53,414 nt of DNA from Candidatus Faecicola pullistercoris (lineage in GTDB: Bacteria; Bacillota; Clostridia; Christensenellales; CAG-917), in assembly GCA_018714105.1 (NCBI GenBank), contig DVNW01000011.1, positions 1-53,414 of the forward strand, written 5' to 3'. Positions 7,926 through 16,091 of this stretch are shown here, piece by piece. The translations under genes and the position numbers were made by a program. The notes under the pieces were generated by a model. The model searched no databases. It was not told the DNA's origin and was given only the letters and a program-made list of their open reading frames with translations. The stretch's first letter is position 1; every line of letters starts with the position of its first letter.

Positions 7926-8597
7926 ATGGTAAACATAGGTAACGACTGGGATGAAATACTCAAAGACGAGTTTAACGGTGAAAATTACCGTTTAATCCGC
8001 GAGTTTTTGAAAAAAGAGTATTTTACCGCCACGTGTTATCCTTCTATGTACGACATATTCAACGCATTCAGATACACCCCTTATTCCGAGGTGAAAGCAG
8101 TAATACTCGGACAGGATCCTTACCACGGTCCCGGGCAGGCTCACGGCCTTTGCTTTTCGGTGAAAAAAGGCGTGGAAATTCCCCCGTCGCTCGTTAATAT
8201 TTATAAAGAGCTCCAAAGCGATTTGGGGATAAAGCCTCCTTCGCACGGCAATCTGGAAAGCTGGGCGCGGCAGGGGGTAATGCTTCTCAACACCGTGCTC
8301 ACCGTCCGCGCGGGGCAGCCCAACTCGCACAAAAACTGCGGCTGGACGGTATTTACCGACGACGTCATCAGAATTCTGAGCGCGCGGCAGAAGCCCGTAG
8401 TATTCATACTGTGGGGCGCCAACGCGAAAAGCAAGGAGGCGCTGATAGATACGGCCAGACATCATATTATAAGTTCGGCGCATCCCAGTCCGCTTTCCGC
8501 GCACAACGGGTTTTTCGGAAGCAGGCCTTTTTCAAGGTGCAACGCATACCTCGAAAAGGACGGCGTCAAGCCCATAGACTGGCGTATTCCTGACTGA
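7926..8597 (+). CDS. ung: Uracil-DNA glycosylase, family 1
   Basis: Removes uracil from DNA, starting base-excision repair. 223 residues, normal for family 1. The water-activating motif GQDPYHG contains D64; the DNA-intercalation motif HPSPLSA begins at H186; LLNTVLTV and the FILWG strand are also present. The start codon directly follows the stop of the Pr6Pr gene with no gap. Last gene of the proS operon. Confidence 0.97.
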   Translation: MVNIGNDWDEILKDEFNGENYRLIREFLKKEYFTATCYPSMYDIFNAFRYTPYSEVKAVILGQDPYHGPGQAHGLCFSVKKGVEIPPSLVNIYKELQSDLGIKPPSHGNLESWARQGVMLLNTVLTVRAGQPNSHKNCGWTVFTDDVIRILSARQKPVVFILWGANAKSKEALIDTARHHIISSAHPSPLSAHNGFFGSRPFSRCNAYLEKDGVKPIDWRIPD

Positions 8598-8634
8598 AAA
8601 AATACAAAAAGGCAAATTATTTTGGAAAAAACGC

Positions 8635-8663
8635 TTTACTTATCGTTTTTATTTATATATAAT
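8635..8663 (+). promoter_or_regulatory. Promoter of rpsF-ssb-rpsR
   Basis: TTTACT, 17-base spacer, TATAAT at 8658-8663. It leaves a leader of about 65 bases before rpsF. Confidence 0.78.
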
Positions 8664-8669
8664 AAGTAA

Positions 8670-8722
8670 GCATCTTCGGGATGCAATCCTTACTCCCGCA
8701 AGGGGGTCAAACAGTCCAAAAG
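8670..8722 (+). promoter_or_regulatory. Possible S6:S18-type autoregulatory leader
   Basis: The rpsF leader contains a small hairpin with UUCG-type loop (GCATC-TTCGG-GATGC, 8670-8684) and then TACTCCCGCAAGGGGGT, which can form a second stem. Many bacteria control rpsF operons by S6:S18 binding to a leader with a CCG bulge; a CCCG is present, but I could not fit the consensus fully. Confidence 0.3.
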
Positions 8723-8734
8723 GAGGTAAAAAAC

Positions 8735-9022
8735 GTGAACAAGTACGAAATTTTGTATATCATCGATAACGATATCGACGAAGAAGCAAAAAATCAGACT
8801 GTTGACAAGTTCAAAAACCTGGTCCTTTCTCTCGGCGGCACCGTCGAGGAAGACGGCGTAGACGTATGGGGCACCAAAAAATACGCGTATCCCATCAACT
8901 ACAAGACCGAAGGCTACTATGTGTTGATGAACTTCCAGGCCGCCGAGTCCGTACCCGCCGAGCTTGAACGTCAACTTCGTAACGCGGATGCCATAGTACG
9001 TTTTATGATTATCCGTAAATAA
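8735..9022 (+). CDS. rpsF: 30S ribosomal protein S6
   Basis: 95 residues, usual S6 length, with the opening NKYEILYIIDNDI and the conserved GTKKYAYPI and EGYYVLMNFQ segments. S6 binds 16S rRNA together with S18. The start is GTG at 8735, chosen because a strong AAGGAGGT site lies eight bases upstream; an ATG at 8681 in the same frame lies in the hairpin leader and has no site. Operon rpsF-ssb-rpsR in the conserved Firmicute order. Confidence 0.95.
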   Translation: MNKYEILYIIDNDIDEEAKNQTVDKFKNLVLSLGGTVEEDGVDVWGTKKYAYPINYKTEGYYVLMNFQAAESVPAELERQLRNADAIVRFMIIRK

Positions 9023-9037
9023 TTAAGGAGAACGCTA

Positions 9038-9433
9038 ATGAACAAGGTTTTTTTAATCGGTAATCTTACCAAAGACCCCGAACTCAATCAGACCGCCAAC
9101 GGAATATACGTATGCAAATTCACCTTGGCCATCACCCGTCGTTTTTCCAATACCGACGGCAATAAGGAAACCGACTTTTTGCCCATAATCGTGTGGAGGA
9201 CGCAGGCCGAGCGTTGCGGTAAATATTTAAAGAAAGGAAGCAAAGCCGCGGTATCGGGTTCTATACAGACCCGCAGTTACGACCAGGACGGCAGCCGCAG
9301 ATACATCACCGAAATCATCGCCGACGAAGTGCAGTTCCTTGACAGGCGCAGCGACAACAGCCTCGAAGAAGGCGAAAGCGACGGCGACGTATTCAGCGAC
9401 CTCAAAGCGGTTGACGCAAAACTGCCTTTCTGA
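9038..9433 (+). CDS. ssb: Single-stranded DNA-binding protein
   Basis: Coats single-stranded DNA during replication and repair. 131 residues: OB-fold (1-105) starting MNKVFLIGNLTKDPEL, a short acidic linker (LEEGESDGD) and a C-terminal tip ending DAKLPF, a variant of the DDDLPF tail that recruits partner proteins. The linker is shorter than in many homologues (about 160-175 residues). Lies between rpsF and rpsR, with 15 and 24 base gaps, as in most Firmicutes. Confidence 0.96.
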   Translation: MNKVFLIGNLTKDPELNQTANGIYVCKFTLAITRRFSNTDGNKETDFLPIIVWRTQAERCGKYLKKGSKAAVSGSIQTRSYDQDGSRRYITEIIADEVQFLDRRSDNSLEEGESDGDVFSDLKAVDAKLPF

Positions 9434-9457
9434 TTTTGAATTATAAGGAGATTTAAA

Positions 9458-9700
9458 ATGAGCGAAGAAATCAAAAAACCTCAGAAGAGGATGCCCAAGA
9501 AAAAGGTATGCCAATTTTGCGTGGATAAAATGGACGATATCGACTACAAGGACGTAGCCCGTCTTAAAAAGTACGTTACCGAAAAGGGTAAAATGATTCC
9601 CCGCAGAATGACCGGCGTATGCGCAAAGCATCAGAGAGTGCTTGCCGTAGCAATCAAAAGGGCTCGCGTAATGGCCTTACTGCCTTACAAAGCCGACTGA
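9458..9700 (+). CDS. rpsR: 30S ribosomal protein S18
   Basis: 80 residues with the S18 signature [32 protein letters not shown]. The N-terminal CQFC pair together with GVCAKH suggests the zinc-binding (C+) form of S18. Pairs with S6 on the small subunit platform. Preceded by AAGGAG and followed by a strong terminator. Confidence 0.96.
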   Translation: MSEEIKKPQKRMPKKKVCQFCVDKMDDIDYKDVARLKKYVTEKGKMIPRRMTGVCAKHQRVLAVAIKRARVMALLPYKAD

Positions 9701-9714
9701 CGAAAAGGTAAAAC

Positions 9715-9742
9715 AAAACCGTCCGTAAGGGCGGTTTTTTTA
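9715..9742. terminator. Bidirectional terminator between rpsR and the AEC transporter gene
   Basis: AAAACCGTCC-GTAA-GGGCGGTTTTTTT has a stem flanked by A-run and T-run, so it can end both the rightward rpsR transcript and the leftward sigH-lacZ-AEC transcript. Confidence 0.85.
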
Positions 9743-9760
9743 TTGCGCGTTCAGGCTTGC

Positions 9761-10681
9761 TCAAAGAATCAGCAGCAGAAGGGGAATGGTTATCATGGAA
9801 AAAATCGTGCTTGTCAGCACGGAGAAGGCTGCGGGCTTCTGTCCCACGCCGTAAATCTCGGCCAGATTGAGCACGACGCTTGCGGTAGGGCAGCAGGCAA
9901 GTATGAACATTACCTGTTTGACGTATTCTTCCACGGGCAGAAAGACCACAAGCAGATAGGCGATAAACGGAAAAGCCACTAGTTTAAGCGCGGCCGCCAG
10001 ATAGCTTTCGTAAGAGGAAAACAACTCTTTGGGCGACACCGTCGCAAGGCGCATGCCGAGTATAATCATGCAGAGCGGAGTAGTCATTCGGGCGAGCAGA
10101 GTCACAAAGTTATCCACGGCGGAGGGAAGCTTTGTGCCGGTAAAAAACAGGGGCAACGCGACAAACAGTATAAGCACGGGCGGATTAAGCACGAGTTTTT
10201 TCAGGCTAATGTATTTTTTGTCGCCGGTAAGAAGGGTGGAGCCCAAAGTCCAGGCCATAAGGTTCATGGCGACTATGAACACCGCCGAAAAAGCGACGGC
10301 GTCCGGATGGTCGGGAAGCAGCGCTTCCAGAAGCGGAACGCCCAGAAAGCCCACGTTGCCGAAAGCGGCGGCAACCGTTACCACCCGCAGCGAGGGGTTT
10401 GCATATCTTTTTCGGAAAATTAAGAACAGCGCGCCCAGCATAACGGCTTCCAGCAGGGCGGACAGGGCGAAAAACAGCGACATATCGGCAAAAAGCTCGC
10501 GGCTGTAATCGGCCTTGTTGAACGAATAAAGCGAAAGACAGGGCTGGCATACGAAAAGCAGAAGCTTGGCAAAATACGAAATGCCCTCTTCTTTAACGGC
10601 TTTAAACCTGATAAGCAGGTAACCGGGCACGGCAAAAGCCATCAGGGTAAGCACGGTAACGGCGGTAAGCGAAAAATTCAT
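9761..10681 (-). CDS. AEC-family (auxin efflux carrier type) transporter
   Basis: Integral membrane protein of 306 residues with about ten hydrophobic segments. Family features include the broken helix NVGFLGVPLLEALLP, the C-terminal half starting LARMTTPLCMIILGMRLA and the end CPTASVVLNLAEIYG. AEC carriers export organic anions such as malate or other metabolites; substrate cannot be read here. It begins nine bases after the GNAT stop and is the last gene of the leftward mrnC-rlmB-sigH-lacZ-GNAT run. Confidence 0.88.
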   Translation of the reverse strand: MNFSLTAVTVLTLMAFAVPGYLLIRFKAVKEEGISYFAKLLLFVCQPCLSLYSFNKADYSRELFADMSLFFALSALLEAVMLGALFLIFRKRYANPSLRVVTVAAAFGNVGFLGVPLLEALLPDHPDAVAFSAVFIVAMNLMAWTLGSTLLTGDKKYISLKKLVLNPPVLILFVALPLFFTGTKLPSAVDNFVTLLARMTTPLCMIILGMRLATVSPKELFSSYESYLAAALKLVAFPFIAYLLVVFLPVEEYVKQVMFILACCPTASVVLNLAEIYGVGQKPAAFSVLTSTIFSMITIPLLLLIL

Positions 10682-10690
10682 AGCCGATTG

Positions 10691-11140
10691 TCAATCCTTT
10701 GAATCCAAGTCTTTAATCATTTGCATGTAATCCAGTTCGGTAAACCCGAGGCGCCTGTAAAGCGCAACGGCCGAAAGGTTGGATTTTTCCGCTTCCAGAC
10801 GCAGGCGGCATGCCGACGGGAAAGAGCTTTCTGCAAAAGCGAAAAACTCTTTGGCAAGGCCTTTGCCTCTGAACTCGGGGCGCAGGTAAATATCCTCTAT
10901 CCACAAAATCTCCCCTCCCGCTTCTACGGAAAAGGCGGACGACACCACCGCGTAACCCGCCGTGTTTTGGTCGTTATCGGCAATAAGGTAACCGCGGCCG
11001 ACGGCCGAGCGGAGCAAGGCCTGGAAAACGCGGTCGTACATGCCGTCGGGCAGGGGATGCAGTACGGCGGGCGAATTATAAAATTCGCGCATAAGCGAAG
11101 TAAATACTTCTTTATCCTTTCGGGTTAGGGGTTTAATCAT
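10691..11140 (-). CDS. GNAT-family N-acetyltransferase
   Basis: 149 residues with the GNAT fold: a substrate-side N-terminal part, then the acetyl-CoA-binding motif A region LWIEDIYLRPEFRGKGLAKEF (the R-x-x-G-x-G/A loop) and motif B NLSAVALYRRLGF. Substrate unknown. The start ATG overlaps the lacZ stop as ATGA (four bases), so translation is coupled; a longer open frame to 11305 lies wholly inside lacZ and is rejected. Confidence 0.88.
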   Translation of the reverse strand: MIKPLTRKDKEVFTSLMREFYNSPAVLHPLPDGMYDRVFQALLRSAVGRGYLIADNDQNTAGYAVVSSAFSVEAGGEILWIEDIYLRPEFRGKGLAKEFFAFAESSFPSACRLRLEAEKSNLSAVALYRRLGFTELDYMQMIKDLDSKD

Positions 11141-14100
11141 TTTTCTCTTCCCAGGAAGAACGAAAAGTTGTAACTCCGGTCCGTTGTCAGGAGATACTGT
11201 TTCCACGGTCTGGGGCCGCAGCTGTTGGAGCCTATACCGCCCATAAAACCGTCCACGTAAAGCACCGTGGAAGAGGACGGAGCTATATCCTCGATATGTT
11301 TCCACTCCTGTAACTGCCAGGGCGAATATCGGGTTGCGTTGAAGTTAAGCGGGTTTTCGGTGGCGATAACCGCGATACGGGTAACGCCGTCCGAAATCAC
11401 TGCCTTGTAAACCTCGTTACGGTTGCCGCTTTCCTGCGGACGGATATAAGGCTCGGTAAAGGAAGCGTCGAAAGAGTAATTCCCCAAAGAGGCATGAGCT
11501 TTGAAATCGGGGTAACTTTCCCTTTCTCCACGGCCGAAATAGCTTACTTTTTCAAATTCCGGAGCCAGTTCTACCAGTTTGCCTATTCTCGGAAGGTCCA
11601 CCGTTCTCCGCGCAGGGGTGAGTGTGGAGTTCACCGTGATGCCGCCAAGTCCGTCGACGGACAGGGTGTCTCTTATCTTAAACAGCTTTTTGCCCTTTGC
11701 CACAATGTCGTAATTAACATGAAGCACGGCTTTATTGTCTATTTCAACCATATCAACCGCGTAATTTGCGAAATCATACTTGTCATAACCTGCTTTGCGC
11801 CATTTGTTTATAATGTTTCTGTCGTTGTCGGTAGGCGCGCGGAAGATGTTTTCGGCAAAGGCTTTTTTGCCGAAGGGATTGACGGGAGAGGAAGCAAGAA
11901 CTTCTTTACCGTCGTAAATCAGCGAGAGCAAAGCGCCGTCCTTTTTGCCGAATACCGCCCTTCCTCCTTCGAAGGAAACCTCATAGACGTCCGCGGTTTC
12001 CGAGCACTCCGGCTTGCCTCCCGAGGGAACGGGAGAGAGCGCGCACGCGATTTTAAGCTGTTCTTCGGCAATTATCCGTCCGCTGTCCCTGTCGGTGTAA
12101 ACTATGTCGGCAAAAACTCTTTTCCCTTTGGGAAAATCCAGGGGCATAAAAGTCGTTTCCATAGGGGGTACGGTCTGATCGAGGCGCAGGCGGACGGGCT
12201 GTCCGTCGTCTGCCGTAAGGGTGATTTCGGTATCGATATAGTCCGACGCCCTGAAACGGTTTGTGTTTTCGAAAGTGATGCCGCCCGCGGAAAGCTTTGC
12301 TCTGAGAGGGCGGTAAACGGCTTTCATCTGATAAGCGCCCGTATGCGGTCTTCTGTCGGGATAAAACAGGCCGTCCACGCAGAAGTTCCCGTCGTGTACG
12401 TATTCTCCGTGGTCGCCGCCGTAGGTCCATTTGTATTTGCCGTCGGCGTGATATACGGCGTGATCCGCCCATTCCCAAATACAGCCGCCCATATATCTGT
12501 CGTCGGAGTAGAACAGCTCCATATACTCTTCCAGGCCGCCCGCGCCCACGCCCATAGCGTGTGCGTACTCGCACAGGAAATAAGGACGGTTTCTGCCGTA
12601 AACGATTTTGGAAGTCGCGAGGCGTTTTTTCATCAGCCCTATATGGGTATACATTTCGGAATAAACGTCGTAAGACTGCCTGGGCGTACGGCAAGCAGCC
12701 TCGTAATGGACGGGAATACGGGTATTTGCCTTGAGGTATTTGTAGCAGTAATCCTGACAGCGCCAGCCGCCCGATTCGTTGCCTAACGACCACATTACGA
12801 CGCAGACGTCGTTTCTCGCGGAAAGAAACATTCTTTTTACCCTGTCGAGATAGCGGTATTTCCATTTAAGGTTATTGCTGATCATGTTTATTCTGCCCGC
12901 GGCGCCCGCGCCGTGAGTTTCGATATCGGCCTCGTCGATTACGTAAAGGCCGTACTCGTCGCACAGTTCCAAAAATACGGGATCGGGCGGGTAGTGCGAG
13001 GTTCTGACTGCGTTGACGTTAAATTCTTTCATCAGAAGGACGTCCTCGAGCAGGTCGCTTATGCTTACGGCATATCCTTTTTCGGGGTGGGTATCGTGGT
13101 GATTGACGCCCTTTATTTTAACGGGCTTGCCGTTTACGAGAAAGACGTTTTTGTCTATGGACACGGTTTTGAAACCGAATTCTTTTTTAATCCAGTATTC
13201 CCGCTCGGCTTTAAGGCCTATAATTACGGGATAAAGCGAGGGTATTTCGGCGGACCATTCTTTTACCGACAGATTTTTGAACACGAAGCTCACCGTTTCA
13301 CGCGAGGGAGCGGAGTCGGATATTTCGCCGTCGTCCGTTTTCAGACATACGGTAAGGGGTGCGCCCGAAGGATTACAAACGTACACGGTGGCGATAAGCT
13401 CGTATTTTCCGTCGCGCTTGCGCGCTTCCAGATAAAAATCGCGGATATATTCCTCGGCGGACGAATATAAAAGCACGTCGCGGAAAATACCGTTGTTTCT
13501 GAACATGTCCTGGCACTCGAGGTAGGTGCCCGTAGTCCAGCGGCGAACGACGGCGATAAGCTCGTTTTCGCCCGCGGTCACATGGTCGGAAATATCGAAT
13601 TCGGCCGTGTTGTGCGAGCCTTCGCTGTAACCTATAAACTTTCCGTTAAGGAACAAATCCATACCCGAGGCAACGCCGAGGAAGGAAAGAACGTGCCTTT
13701 TGAATTCCGAGGGGACCGTAAACTTTTTGCGGTATACGCCTATCGAATTGTACTCGTCGCGGGGGATAACGGTCTGTTTAGTGGACCGCACCTTATAAGG
13801 CGCGAGAGGCTCGTCCTCGGGAATACGGGGCGGTTTGCACGGGAACATGTACTGCACGTTCAGATAAAAAGGATTCATATATCCCGTAAACTGCCAGCAC
13901 GACGGGACGGGGATTTTGTCGAACGGCTGCGCGTCGGAGTCGAATTCGGCGGGCAGGTCGGCGGGTTTTTTGAAAAAGGCGAAATCCCATTCTCCCGACA
14001 GGCACGAGACGAGAGGACTGTTGTATCTCGCGTCGACCGGCCGTGCGCGTTCGGCTTCCTCCCGGGAAGGGAAGGGAATGAAGTATGCCCGTCCTTCGGC

Positions 14101-14160
14101 TTTGTTAATCTGCGTGACGTCGAAATTTTTGTAATTGTCCGTTTTGAGATTGTAAATCAT
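11137..14160 (-). CDS. lacZ: Beta-galactosidase, GH2 (LacZ type)
   Basis: 1007 residues, about the size of E. coli LacZ (1023), with the five-domain layout: sugar-binding jelly roll, Ig-like domain, TIM barrel, Ig-like domain and the Bgal_small C-terminal domain. Acid/base E462 lies in SLGNESGG and nucleophile E531 in FLCEYAHAMG. No signal peptide, so cytoplasmic. It hydrolyses beta-galactosides such as lactose. Unusually it starts only 16 bases after sigH and is followed by a four-base overlap with a GNAT gene; no lactose permease or regulator is adjacent. Start supported by AAGGGG upstream. Confidence 0.95.
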   Translation of the reverse strand: MIYNLKTDNYKNFDVTQINKAEGRAYFIPFPSREEAERARPVDARYNSPLVSCLSGEWDFAFFKKPADLPAEFDSDAQPFDKIPVPSCWQFTGYMNPFYLNVQYMFPCKPPRIPEDEPLAPYKVRSTKQTVIPRDEYNSIGVYRKKFTVPSEFKRHVLSFLGVASGMDLFLNGKFIGYSEGSHNTAEFDISDHVTAGENELIAVVRRWTTGTYLECQDMFRNNGIFRDVLLYSSAEEYIRDFYLEARKRDGKYELIATVYVCNPSGAPLTVCLKTDDGEISDSAPSRETVSFVFKNLSVKEWSAEIPSLYPVIIGLKAEREYWIKKEFGFKTVSIDKNVFLVNGKPVKIKGVNHHDTHPEKGYAVSISDLLEDVLLMKEFNVNAVRTSHYPPDPVFLELCDEYGLYVIDEADIETHGAGAAGRINMISNNLKWKYRYLDRVKRMFLSARNDVCVVMWSLGNESGGWRCQDYCYKYLKANTRIPVHYEAACRTPRQSYDVYSEMYTHIGLMKKRLATSKIVYGRNRPYFLCEYAHAMGVGAGGLEEYMELFYSDDRYMGGCIWEWADHAVYHADGKYKWTYGGDHGEYVHDGNFCVDGLFYPDRRPHTGAYQMKAVYRPLRAKLSAGGITFENTNRFRASDYIDTEITLTADDGQPVRLRLDQTVPPMETTFMPLDFPKGKRVFADIVYTDRDSGRIIAEEQLKIACALSPVPSGGKPECSETADVYEVSFEGGRAVFGKKDGALLSLIYDGKEVLASSPVNPFGKKAFAENIFRAPTDNDRNIINKWRKAGYDKYDFANYAVDMVEIDNKAVLHVNYDIVAKGKKLFKIRDTLSVDGLGGITVNSTLTPARRTVDLPRIGKLVELAPEFEKVSYFGRGERESYPDFKAHASLGNYSFDASFTEPYIRPQESGNRNEVYKAVISDGVTRIAVIATENPLNFNATRYSPWQLQEWKHIEDIAPSSSTVLYVDGFMGGIGSNSCGPRPWKQYLLTTDRSYNFSFFLGREK

Positions 14161-14176
14161 AAAATACCCCTTTTCG

Positions 14177-14773
14177 TTATAAGTTGTGCCAATCGTTAAG
14201 AAGATTTTTAAGCTTTCTTTTTATGCGTTGCAGTTTATTGTCTATCTGTTTTTCGGTAAGAGCGGTTTTTGAGGCCATATCCGCATAGGACAGACCCGAC
14301 AGGTACAGCCTGAAAAGCTCGAATTCCTTTTCGTTAAGGTTGCTTTCGATAAACGAATAAAGCTGTTTGCCTCGCTCGTTTTTGAGGAAAATGGCTTCGG
14401 GCTCGTTGGATTCGGGCGCGAGTTCTGTTTCGGCCACGGAGGCTATCTCGACAAAGCCGTTCAGAGCCCTGTTTTTTTCGCGGCAGGAGGACTTGATGGC
14501 GTCGAAAATCCTGTGCCTGATACAGAGGCAGGCAAAGCTTTTAAAAGAGCATTCCTTTTTGGGCGAATACTGCGAAACGGCAAGATACAGCGCAAACATA
14601 CCTTCCTGAACGAGGTCGTCCGTATCTCCGCCCGCAAGGAAGTACTGCCGCGCGATTGCCTTTACGGTATCCTTGTAGCGATACATGAGCGCGCCTCCCG
14701 CCTCGGGGTTGCCGTTACGGCTTAAAGCCGCAAGTTCCTCGTCCGAAAGCAGGTTGAAATCCTCGCTTGTCAT
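14177..14773 (-). CDS. sigH: Sigma-70 family factor, SigH-like (early sporulation)
   Basis: 198-residue RNA polymerase sigma factor. Region 2 has YFLAGGDTDDLVQEGMFALY, very like Bacillus SigH; region 4 has LSYADMASKTALTEKQIDNKLQRIKRKL. In Bacillus SigH directs transition-phase and early sporulation genes. The assignment is strengthened by position: mrnC and rlmB lie immediately upstream as in Bacillus. It starts one base after the rlmB stop. Being shorter than B. subtilis SigH (218) is mostly an N-terminal difference. Confidence 0.88.
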   Translation of the reverse strand: MTSEDFNLLSDEELAALSRNGNPEAGGALMYRYKDTVKAIARQYFLAGGDTDDLVQEGMFALYLAVSQYSPKKECSFKSFACLCIRHRIFDAIKSSCREKNRALNGFVEIASVAETELAPESNEPEAIFLKNERGKQLYSFIESNLNEKEFELFRLYLSGLSYADMASKTALTEKQIDNKLQRIKRKLKNLLNDWHNL

Positions 14774-14774
14774 A

Positions 14775-15500
14775 TCAGAAATTCTCCTGTCGTATTTTCT
14801 CGAAAAGCACGATGCCCGCGGCGACGGAAGCGTTAAGGGAATTGATTTTTCCCATCTGAGGTATGCTGATAACGTCGTCCGAAAGCTCCAGAGTAAGGCG
14901 TTTGACGCCTTCTCCCTCGCTGCCTATCACGATAGCCACGTCGCCCTTTAAATTAACCGAATACATAGGTTTACCTTTCATATCCGCGGCATAAACATAC
15001 ACATTCATATCTTTAAGCCGCCTGATGACGTCGTTGACGTTCACGGCTTTGTGGATAAGCACGTGCTGTGTCGCTCCGGCCGAAACCTTTATTACGGTTT
15101 CGGTAACGCCTGCCGCCCTGCGAGAGGGAATTACTATACCGTCAACTCCCGCGCATTCGGCCGAACGTATTATACCGCCCAGATTGTTCGGGTCGGTTAT
15201 GCCGTCGAGTATAAGTATGAACAGGGGTTTGCCTTTTTCTTTGGCGCGGGCAAAAATGTCTTCGAGGTCGGAGTATACGAATTCGGAAGCGACTGCTATT
15301 ACGCCCTGATGTCTGCCGCCGGTGCGGCTCATTTTGTCCAGGACGGCCTTGTCGGCGTAATGCATGGGGATTTTGTGTTCCTTTGCAAGCGCGACAATAT
15401 TGCCCGAAGACCTTTCCGTGCCTTTTTGCAGATAGATTTTTTCTATCGTGACCTGTCCGCTTATAGCTTCTTTTACCGGGTTTTTACCTTCAATCGTCAT
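14775..15500 (-). CDS. rlmB: 23S rRNA (guanosine-2'-O-)-methyltransferase RlmB (TrmH/SpoU family)
   Basis: 241 residues. N-terminal substrate-binding domain (1-70) begins IEGKNPVKEAI; the C-terminal SPOUT knot carries LILDGITDPNNLGGIIRSAE, IVIGSEGEGV and IPQMGKINSLNASVAAGI, motifs 1-3 of the family. Methylates a guanosine ribose in 23S rRNA using SAM. Start overlaps the end of mrnC by 11 bases. Confidence 0.94.
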   Translation of the reverse strand: MTIEGKNPVKEAISGQVTIEKIYLQKGTERSSGNIVALAKEHKIPMHYADKAVLDKMSRTGGRHQGVIAVASEFVYSDLEDIFARAKEKGKPLFILILDGITDPNNLGGIIRSAECAGVDGIVIPSRRAAGVTETVIKVSAGATQHVLIHKAVNVNDVIRRLKDMNVYVYAADMKGKPMYSVNLKGDVAIVIGSEGEGVKRLTLELSDDVISIPQMGKINSLNASVAAGIVLFEKIRQENF

Positions 15501-15912
15501 TGTTGTCCTCGTTTCCGACTTCCAGAAGAGCCAAAAGCCTTTCGTGGCCGCCGGACAAATATAAATATCCTATTACCGCCTCGAAGCCCGTTGCCGCTTT
15601 GTAGTCGGCAATCGAGGCGTGTTTGGCGGGAGAGTTTGTTTTACTGTTTCTGGCGCGCATGAAGACGTCTTTCTCCCTGGGCAGAAGGGCGGGCAGCAGT
15701 CTGTGCGCGAAATCGGCCTGCGAAACGGCCCTGACCTCTTTTACGGCAAGTTTGTGAAGTTCGCCCGATTTCATCGTTGAGCCTGCCGAGAGCTTTGTCC
15801 TCACGTACAATTGCTGAACGCTGTCCCCCACGAAGGCGAGGACGACGGGGTTCATCTCGTAAACGGTTTTTTCGGGCAGCGGATTTATAACCGCGGGCAG
15901 ATAATCTTTCAA
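15490..15912 (-). CDS. mrnC: Mini-ribonuclease III
   Basis: 140 residues containing only the RNase III catalytic domain and no dsRNA-binding domain. Family signatures are VLAFVGDSVQQLYVR (catalytic Asp) and FEAVIGYLYLSG (catalytic Glu). In Bacillus MrnC matures 23S rRNA ends. The start is TTG at 15912 with GAGG upstream; no ATG start fits. First gene of the mrnC-rlmB-sigH-lacZ-GNAT-AEC run. Confidence 0.93.
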   Translation of the reverse strand: MKDYLPAVINPLPEKTVYEMNPVVLAFVGDSVQQLYVRTKLSAGSTMKSGELHKLAVKEVRAVSQADFAHRLLPALLPREKDVFMRARNSKTNSPAKHASIADYKAATGFEAVIGYLYLSGGHERLLALLEVGNEDNNDD

Positions 15913-15955
15913 AAGAGCCTCGTTTTCCGTTAAATAACGGTAATTCTGTTAATAT

Positions 15956-15984
15956 ATTATAGCATAGCAAAAGGTGTAAGTAAA
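15956..15984 (-). promoter_or_regulatory. Promoter of the mrnC-rlmB-sigH operon
   Basis: Leftward TTTACT, 17-base spacer, TATAAT (15956-15961). A vegetative-type promoter; no separate promoter is obvious between sigH and lacZ. Confidence 0.72.
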
Positions 15985-16027
15985 CCAAAGCAACCAAAAT
16001 TTGTATATATTAACGCGGGCGCGCCTG

Positions 16028-16056
16028 TTGACTAATCGGTGAAAGTAAAATATAAT
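16028..16056 (+). promoter_or_regulatory. Promoter of the transglutaminase lipoprotein gene
   Basis: TTGACT, 17-base spacer, TATAAT (16051-16056), divergent from the mrnC promoter about 70 bases away. Confidence 0.8.
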
Positions 16057-16091
16057 TAATAAAGAAAACAGACGGACTACGGAGTGACCAG

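Noticed and set aside
11494..12786. A 430-codon plus-strand frame inside lacZ
   Set aside because: It lies antisense to a full-length LacZ with intact catalytic motifs; long antisense frames are common with this codon use, and it shows no domain or ribosome binding site.
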